Both the position numbers and the translations under genes were made by a program. A model generated the notes under the pieces. It saw only the letters and a list, made by a program, of their open reading frames with translations, did no database searches and was not told the DNA's origin. Source: Prosthecobacter debontii (GTDB lineage Bacteria; Verrucomicrobiota; Verrucomicrobiia; Verrucomicrobiales; Akkermansiaceae). Taken from it: a DNA stretch of 6,139 bases. Numbering within the stretch: the stretch's first letter is position 1; each line of letters begins with the position of its first letter. The stretch covers positions 1 through 6,139 of the forward strand of contig CAMCYT010000158.1 in NCBI GenBank assembly GCA_945885485.1, in the 5' to 3' direction. Shown here in pieces: positions 6,097 through 6,139 of this stretch.

Positions 6097-6139
6097 GGTT
6101 TCATCTTTCTTCCAAATCAAACCTCAACAATCATCAATC

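Noticed and set aside
1..6139. CRISPR arrays, tRNA/rRNA genes, insertion sequences, toxin-antitoxin or defence genes
   Set aside because: I looked on both strands and saw no regularly spaced repeats, tRNA-like cloverleaf, transposase motif or defence domain.

Overview
The window looks like chromosomal DNA of a Gram-negative (diderm) bacterium with moderate GC. It makes lipid A (LpxD, Skp/OmpH) and menaquinone by the classical o-succinylbenzoate route (MenC, MenE). The weak or absent Shine-Dalgarno sites on the + strand, a widespread intergenic repeat type (CGCGAAT units) and the protein style suggest Verrucomicrobiota or a related PVC-group lineage. That placement is an inference, not a proof.

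Layout. Bases 1-2210 hold a tight minus-strand operon, read right to left: a 98-residue conserved-looking helical protein of unknown function (2210-1914), menC 6 bases later (1907-939), and menE overlapping menC by 4 bases (942 to the window edge, 3' end missing). Bases 2211-2539 are a divergent intergenic region dominated by a long imperfect inverted repeat (2311-2430). Bases 2540-5981 hold four plus-strand genes: an unrecognised secreted or lipoprotein-like protein, then after a 111-base gap with a strong hairpin the periplasmic chaperone skp/ompH, lpxD, and a TerC/YgdQ-type membrane protein. The last 158 bases hold no visible gene but carry overlapping inverted repeats, one of which may terminate the terC transcript.

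How the genes work together. MenC and MenE carry out consecutive steps of menaquinone synthesis (formation of o-succinylbenzoate, then its CoA activation). Skp and LpxD serve outer-membrane biogenesis: Skp escorts outer-membrane proteins, and LpxD adds the second acyl chain to the lipid A precursor. The TerC-like protein follows lpxD by only 9 bases and is probably co-transcribed; its family is linked to metal (manganese) export. The most interesting unexplained items are the small protein heading the men operon, the orphan exported protein at 2540-3361, and palindromic elements sharing the core ATTCGCGGTT on both sides of that orphan. No RNA gene, CRISPR array, insertion sequence or defence system is visible, and I do not see a clear novel system.
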